Origin: a virus
IMG/VR virus record: IMGVR_UViG_3300009103_000129
Span: 1-27,104 of that record
Length of the DNA stretch: 27,104 bases
Strand: one strand, 5' to 3'
The number at the start of each line of letters is the position of its first letter. The first letter of the stretch is position 1. A model generated the notes under the pieces. The model did no database searches. It saw only the letters and a program-made list of their open reading frames with translations, and was not told the origin of the DNA. The translations under genes and the position numbers were made by a program. Positions 24,082 through 27,104 of this stretch are shown here, in pieces.

Positions 24082-24605
24082 GCATGGTTTCATTATCGTT
24101 CGGCCTGAAGAACGTAGCCAATGCTGGCGTCCACCTGGATGCACCACAGCCTGCGCAATGGTTTCAAACCCAGTATTTGCGCATGTGCAAGGCGCTAGGC
24201 AACGTGGGTCGCAAGATCTTGCTCTCGACAATCCTGCCTAGGGTCATGACCACCGACGCGAACGCCACCTATGCCAACCAGACCAAGCTATCTACCGAAA
24301 ATCTGCGGGTGCAAATCAACAACTGGCTGCGCGACAAGAGTAGCAGCGGCGCTTTTGCCTATCTGAATGCAAATATGGGCAGCGGTGCTGGGTCGGTAGC
24401 TGCGATCTTTGATCCATGCGTGCAGCTTGAGCGGAATTGGGACGGCACGACGGCCACGCCGATCGTGCTGGACAGCAACGGCCAGCAAACAATTGGCACG
24501 GGCGGTTACTGCCTGATCAACTGCTGGGCGGATGGGACGCATCCTAACGTCGCAGGGGCTACCTTGGCCAAAGCGGCTGTGCCCGTCTCGCTGATCAAAC
24601 TGTGA
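24078..24605 (+). CDS. Truncated SGNH-hydrolase-like protein beside the tail fibre
   Basis: This 175-residue protein overlaps the tail fibre stop by ATGA. GRKILLSTILPRV and ENLRVQINNWLRD resemble the middle of SGNH/GDSL esterases, and CWADGTHPNVAGATLAKAAV near the end is the family's block V with the catalytic-type Asp and His. The N-terminal half with the GDS nucleophile and the GxND block is missing. It may be a remnant of a larger sugar-deacetylating tail protein, or a tail accessory that no longer catalyses. The neighbouring tail fibre supports a receptor-related origin. Less GC-biased codons than the core genes suggest transfer. Confidence 0.6.
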   Translation: MSMVSLSFGLKNVANAGVHLDAPQPAQWFQTQYLRMCKALGNVGRKILLSTILPRVMTTDANATYANQTKLSTENLRVQINNWLRDKSSSGAFAYLNANMGSGAGSVAAIFDPCVQLERNWDGTTATPIVLDSNGQQTIGTGGYCLINCWADGTHPNVAGATLAKAAVPVSLIKL

Positions 24606-24615
24606 TGGTTGCCTG

Positions 24616-24870
24616 GTGACCCAACCAAACAGCCAAGATCTAAGCCGCGCCCTGGGCCGCGTGGAGGGGGAAATGGGCGCGGTGAAAGACAGCGTGGCGC
24701 GGATCGAAAAGGCTGTCACCGACGGGTTTAAAAGCGTGGGCGAACGGCTCGATGCGCTCGAGGCGAAGGAAAACCAGCGCAAGGGCGCGCTGGCGGCGCT
24801 GATGGTGTTCAGCGGCTTTGTGGGTGGGCTGATCGCCAAGTTCGGCGCGGCCATTTTTGGAGGGCATTGA
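24616..24870 (+). CDS. Holin-like protein with coiled coil and C-terminal membrane segment
   Basis: This 84-residue protein starts at GTG 24616 with no clear ribosome binding site. Residues ~8-52 are a charged heptad helix (LSRALGRVEGEMGAVKDSVARIEKAV, ERLDALEAKE), and residues 58-80 form one membrane segment (ALAALMVFSGFVGGLIAKFGAAIF). This is the layout of XhlA-type or DUF1515-like phage membrane proteins found beside endolysins. It lies directly before the amidase, so a holin or holin-partner role is inferred. Confidence 0.6.
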   Translation: MTQPNSQDLSRALGRVEGEMGAVKDSVARIEKAVTDGFKSVGERLDALEAKENQRKGALAALMVFSGFVGGLIAKFGAAIFGGH

Positions 24871-24871
24871 G

Positions 24872-25297
24872 ATGCAACCTTTGGGGCCTATCAAGTTCCT
24901 GACGATCCATTCCGCGGCCACGCCCGAGGGGCGCGACGTGAAGGCGGATACGATCAGCCAGTGGGATATCGCCCGGTTCGGGCAGACGTCTTACCACTAC
25001 GTCATCGAGCTTGATGGCAGCGTGCACGCTACCTTGCCCGACACGATCAAGGGCGCGCACGTCGGTGGGGCGAATACCGGCAACGTGGGCGTCTGCTATG
25101 TCGGCGGCGTCGACAAGGCGGGCAATCCCAAGGACACGCGCACGCCGGCCCAGCGCGCTGCGCTGCGCGAGCTGGTGCAACGCTATCAGCGCGAGCACCC
25201 GGGCATCATTGTTCGCGGCCACCGTGAATGGCCGAACGTCAAGAAGGCCTGCCCGTCGTTCGACGTGTCGGCCTGGCTGAAGGGTGGGATGGCATGA
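24872..25297 (+). CDS. N-acetylmuramoyl-L-alanine amidase endolysin (T7 lysozyme type)
   Basis: This 141-residue Amidase_2 protein starts at ATG 24872 after GGAGGG. Likely zinc ligands are His13 (FLTIHSAATP), His117 (VRGHREW) and Cys127 (KKACPSFDV), with Tyr41/Tyr43 and Lys125 as catalytic helpers, equivalent to T7 lysozyme. It cuts the amide bond between muramic acid and the stem peptide at lysis. In T7 the same enzyme also inhibits the phage RNA polymerase, but no phage polymerase is seen here, so only lysis is proposed. There is no signal peptide, so export should rely on a holin. Confidence 0.92.
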   Translation: MQPLGPIKFLTIHSAATPEGRDVKADTISQWDIARFGQTSYHYVIELDGSVHATLPDTIKGAHVGGANTGNVGVCYVGGVDKAGNPKDTRTPAQRAALRELVQRYQREHPGIIVRGHREWPNVKKACPSFDVSAWLKGGMA

Positions 25298-25482
25298 ACG
25301 AACAGCACAGCCTTATCGCGTTCCTGGCGACGCTGGCTGCGATCGTGATCCTGGTGCTGGTGGGCGCCTGGATGGCCGGGCAGGGCAAGAATGCCGAGGC
25401 GCTGGGCATCGGTGCGGCGGTAACGGGCCTGATCGGCGTGATCGGCACGTTCCGCCCTCGCACGCCGCAGGTGACGACATGA
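25294..25482 (+). CDS. Putative holin, two membrane segments
   Basis: This 62-residue protein overlaps the amidase stop by ATGA. It has two hydrophobic segments, LIAFLATLAAIVILVLVGAWMAG (about residues 7-29) and ALGIGAAVTGLIGVIGTF (about 36-53), with short polar ends. The size and topology fit a class II holin. It could instead be a pinholin or antiholin working with the coiled-coil membrane protein upstream. Confidence 0.65.
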   Translation: MNEQHSLIAFLATLAAIVILVLVGAWMAGQGKNAEALGIGAAVTGLIGVIGTFRPRTPQVTT

Positions 25483-26027
25483 ACGGCCTGTGGGTCGGCA
25501 TAGCCCTGGCATGGCTGCGCAAGGTGCTGGCGCCTGTGCTGCCGGCGATCGCCGGCGTGGTGGTGGGGCTGCTCATCATCCAGACGGTGCGCATCGAGGG
25601 CATCAGCATCTGGCCGATCCATATCGATGGCCTGAAGGCTGAAATCGCGACGGCGCGCAAGAACGTGCAGGATGTGAAGGACGCGCAGGCGACGGCCACC
25701 AAGCAGTGGCAGGACGCGGTGCAACACCAGGAAGCGGCCTCGCGCATGGCGGCGGCCGTGGGAGAAACCGAACATGGAAAAGAAGTGGCTGCAGCCCGCG
25801 CTGCTGGTGCTGCCTATGCTGATGCTCACCGCGTGTGCGCCGCGCCAGCTCGCCGTGATGCCGTCGACGCCGCCAGCGCCCCCGCGCCTGGCGATCCCGG
25901 AGTTCGCGAAAGCGTGCCCGACGGTTCCGTCGTGGTATCCGCCGGGGACGTGCAAGCCTGCTCCGACAGCGCGGCCTACGCCGTAGCGCTACACAACTGG
26001 CTTGTCGACCAGCCCAACCAACAGTGA
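25479..26027 (+). CDS. i-spanin (Rz-like)
   Basis: This 182-residue protein has an N-terminal membrane anchor at about residues 18-38 (VLPAIAGVVVGLLIIQTV), then a periplasmic coiled-coil (LKAEIATARKNVQDVKDAQATATKQW). It starts in the previous stop (ATGA). A second lysis gene for a lipoprotein is nested in another frame (25774-25986), the typical Rz/Rz1 arrangement. Rz-like proteins span the periplasm with the lipoprotein and fuse the inner and outer membranes in the last step of lysis. The C-terminal third is Ala/Asp-rich, constrained by the nested frame. Confidence 0.8.
   Translation: MNGLWVGIALAWLRKVLAPVLPAIAGVVVGLLIIQTVRIEGISIWPIHIDGLKAEIATARKNVQDVKDAQATATKQWQDAVQHQEAASRMAAAVGETEHGKEVAAARAAGAAYADAHRVCAAPARRDAVDAASAPAPGDPGVRESVPDGSVVVSAGDVQACSDSAAYAVALHNWLVDQPNQQ
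25774..25986 (+). CDS. o-spanin lipoprotein (Rz1-like), nested in i-spanin gene
   Basis: This 70-residue frame lies wholly within the i-spanin gene in another frame. It begins MEKKWLQPALLVLPMLMLTAC, a lipoprotein signal peptide with lipobox LTAC and acylated Cys21. The mature part is proline-rich (STPPAPPRLAIP, WYPPGTCKPAPTARP), as in Rz1. It would sit in the outer membrane and bind the i-spanin tip. The combination of nesting, lipobox and proline content makes it convincing despite the short length. Confidence 0.85.
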   Translation: MEKKWLQPALLVLPMLMLTACAPRQLAVMPSTPPAPPRLAIPEFAKACPTVPSWYPPGTCKPAPTARPTP

Positions 26028-26034
26028 GGTGCAC

Positions 26035-26349
26035 ATGAGCGATGAAGCGAACGACGCTGGCGAGGCCCTGGGCCCGGCGCTGGCGGTGCTGACCAACCAC
26101 GATGAAGCAGCGTTGGCCGAGGCGGCCGAGCTGGGCATCGTGCTGCCGCCGGTGGAGTATGATCTGCCCGAGCCGGAAATGCCCTCCGAGGCCCCGCCCA
26201 GCGATACGCCGCCTTCGAGCGGTGAAGGTCAGGGCGAAGGCGCTGGCGCGCCTGACACGGCCGCGCAGGGCGACGGCGCACCAAGTCCCGAGGGGGGGCA
26301 GCCGCCCAGCCAACAGGATGGTTCTGTTTCCGGTGAGGGTGGCGCCTGA
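26035..26349 (+). CDS. Acidic, disordered protein of unknown function
   Basis: This 104-residue protein starts at ATG 26035 after GAGGTG, eight bases after the i-spanin stop. It is acidic and low in complexity: an Ala/Glu helix (EAALAEAAELGIVLPP) followed by a Pro/Ser/Gly/Gln-rich disordered tail. No family is recognised. Its place between lysis genes and the final small gene gives no clear role. Confidence 0.55.
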   Translation: MSDEANDAGEALGPALAVLTNHDEAALAEAAELGIVLPPVEYDLPEPEMPSEAPPSDTPPSSGEGQGEGAGAPDTAAQGDGAPSPEGGQPPSQQDGSVSGEGGA

Positions 26350-26377
26350 CTGGATCGATTTGAACAGGAGAAAGTCT

Positions 26378-26653
26378 ATGCCGAAATCCAATACCCGGAT
26401 GCGCGCCAAACTGCAGGTTGGTGCGGTTTTGCCGCTGTTCGATCACGAAAAGAACAAGGTGGGCGAAATGCTCCACATGCACGGCGTGGCTCGCGCGCAG
26501 GGCTACGCCGACACGGATGGGGCCGACGAGGACAACACGTTTGCCCGATACTCGCCCAGTGCGGCGCTGCAGATCCACATCGCCAACCCGGCGCTGTTCG
26601 ACACGTTCGAGCCCGGCCAGAAGTTCTACGTGGATTTCTCGCCAGCGGCCTAA
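26378..26653 (+). CDS. Small conserved phage protein, last gene of the late operon
   Basis: This 91-residue protein has a CAGGAG site nine bases before ATG 26378. Its sequence (MRAKLQVGAVLPLFDHEKNK, DGADEDNTFARYSPSAALQI, NPALFDTFEPGQKFYVDFSPAA) resembles a small conserved phage protein of unknown function found in many tailed phages. The FYVDF end and compact beta content suggest a virion or assembly role, but this is inference. It is followed by a strong terminator. Confidence 0.65.
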   Translation: MPKSNTRMRAKLQVGAVLPLFDHEKNKVGEMLHMHGVARAQGYADTDGADEDNTFARYSPSAALQIHIANPALFDTFEPGQKFYVDFSPAA

Positions 26654-26671
26654 GGCTCCGGCGATCATGGC

Positions 26672-26706
26672 AAAGCGGCCGGTGGGGTGACCTGCCGGCC
26701 GTTTTT
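26672..26706 (+). terminator. Intrinsic terminator of the late operon
   Basis: AAGCGGCCGG (26673-26682) pairs with CCGGCCGTTT (26695-26704), including one G-T pair, followed by a TTTTT run (26702-26706). It is the only classical hairpin-plus-T-run terminator in the window and closes the + strand operon before the host tRNA. Confidence 0.85.
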
Positions 26707-26736
26707 GTTGGAATGATTGTTGGAACGATGTTGGAA
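26707..26736. repeat. Three GTTGGAA direct repeats near the attachment site
   Basis: GTTGGAA occurs at 26707-26713, 26719-26725 and 26730-26736, spaced 12 and 11 bases. About 40 bases later is the 3' end of tRNA-Gly. Repeated heptamers at helical spacing beside a tRNA att site are typical of integrase arm-type or Xis sites. No integrase is in the window to confirm. Confidence 0.55.
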
Positions 26737-26749
26737 GGTTTGGCGAAAT

Positions 26750-26769
26750 TTCAGACTAAACCACTGAAA
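26750..26769. repeat. Short inverted repeat beside the tRNA
   Basis: TTTCAG (26750-26755) and CTGAAA (26764-26769) form an inverted repeat with an 8-base gap, between the GTTGGAA repeats and the tRNA 3' end. It may belong to the attachment-site region. Confidence 0.4.
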
Positions 26770-26773
26770 AACT

Positions 26774-26847
26774 TGGAGCGGGTGAAGGGAATCGAACCCT
26801 CGTATTCAGCTTGGGAAGCTGCTGCTCTACCATTGAGCTACACCCGC
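26774..26847 (-). tRNA. tRNA-Gly (anticodon CCC), probable attachment site
   Basis: On the minus strand the sequence folds as a 74-base tRNA. The acceptor stem GCGGGTG/CACCCGC is followed by discriminator T and an encoded CCA. The D arm is GCTC/GAGC, the anticodon loop TTCCCAA gives CCC (glycine), and the T arm is closed by GAGGG/CCCTT-type pairing around TTCGATTC. Its 3' end points toward the prophage, the usual orientation for tRNA-targeting integrases, so this is probably attR. The left partner site lies outside the window. Confidence 0.93.
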
Positions 26848-26884
26848 TCGGGTGCGGCGCGATTGCCACAGGGGGGCGGGGCGG

Positions 26885-27104
26885 TCAACCGTCTTGTTTG
26901 GCGCCTGCGGCAAGGTCTGGCAGGGTCTGCGGGGGCAGCACCTGGGGCAGCTTGGTGGGGGTTGCGGCGCCCGGCGCGTACCACAGGTAGAGCGGCACGC
27001 CCGCCGCGCCCTGGGCTGTCAGGAAGGTGGTGATCGCTGGGTCGGCCCGCGTCCAATCGCCCACGATCACCTGCACTCCGGCCTTGGCAAAGGCCTTGGC
27101 GGTG
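26885..27104 (-). CDS. dsbD: Thiol:disulfide interchange protein DsbD-like, C-terminal end
   Basis: The frame is open from the window edge and ends with TGA at 26887-26885, so only the last 72 residues are visible. VIVGDWTRADPAITTFL, then AAGVPLYLWYAPG and KLPQVLPP match the C-terminal thioredoxin-like domain of DsbD/ScsB proteins, which pass electrons from the cytoplasm to periplasmic thiol proteins. The CxxC motif would lie upstream, outside the window. It is a host gene beside tRNA-Gly and marks the end of the prophage. An internal GTG at 27076 is not the true start. Confidence 0.8.
   Translation of the reverse strand, partial: TAKAFAKAGVQVIVGDWTRADPAITTFLTAQGAAGVPLYLWYAPGAATPTKLPQVLPPQTLPDLAAGAKQDG

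Noticed and set aside
1-27104. CRISPR array, insertion sequence or integrase gene
   Set aside because: No regularly spaced repeats with unique spacers, no transposase, and no tyrosine or serine recombinase motif were found in the plausible frames.

Overview
The window is most of a temperate podovirus-type prophage followed by the edge of its host chromosome. DNA is GC-rich throughout, with GC-rich third positions. The gene families (T7-like connector, tail tubes and internal virion proteins next to a BRO-type antirepressor) and the host edge (a tRNA-Gly and a DsbD-like C-terminus) suggest an alphaproteobacterium, most likely a sphingomonad. That host call is inference from general resemblance. 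The left end of the prophage, presumably with the integrase and main repressor, lies outside the window.

Layout. Bases 1-1164 hold the C-terminal part of a P-loop ATPase, probably a replication helicase/primase, on the + strand. A GC hairpin separates it from a converging minus-strand unit: a BRO-N antirepressor (1476-1964) and a 65-residue protein (1275-1472). That unit has a good sigma70-type promoter (2263-2290) about 300 bases upstream and a strongly structured leader that recalls c4/CI-type antisense immunity RNAs. Bases 2291-3516 hold no convincing gene. They carry about ten GTTGCA boxes, two large inverted repeats, a 51-base perfect alternating purine-pyrimidine tract, an AT-rich stretch and 11-base-phased iterons. 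This is a candidate replication origin or complex operator.

From 3517 to 26653 there is one long + strand late operon with many ATGA/TGATG overlaps. The order is: putative small terminase, large terminase, two small proteins, portal/connector, Bbp19-like protein, scaffold, major capsid protein, two small head-region proteins, tail tubular proteins A and B, a GNAT-like protein, internal virion proteins (gp14-, gp15- and a split gp16-like pair, the first with a lytic transglycosylase domain), tail fibre, a truncated SGNH-hydrolase-like protein, then lysis genes (holin-like proteins, T7-lysozyme-type amidase, i-spanin with a nested o-spanin lipoprotein) and two small proteins. An intrinsic terminator at 26672-26706 closes the operon.

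Two related structured elements of roughly 140-190 bases sit just before the major capsid gene (9135-9325) and the tail fibre gene (21951-22110). They share a CGCCA/TGGCG hairpin and GGAYTAGCC boxes at the same distance from the start codon. They are the best candidate here for an undescribed regulatory system.

The right end has three GTTGGAA direct repeats, then tRNA-Gly(CCC) on the minus strand with its 3' end facing the phage. This fits integration at a tRNA 3' end. A DsbD-like C-terminus on the minus strand runs off the window.
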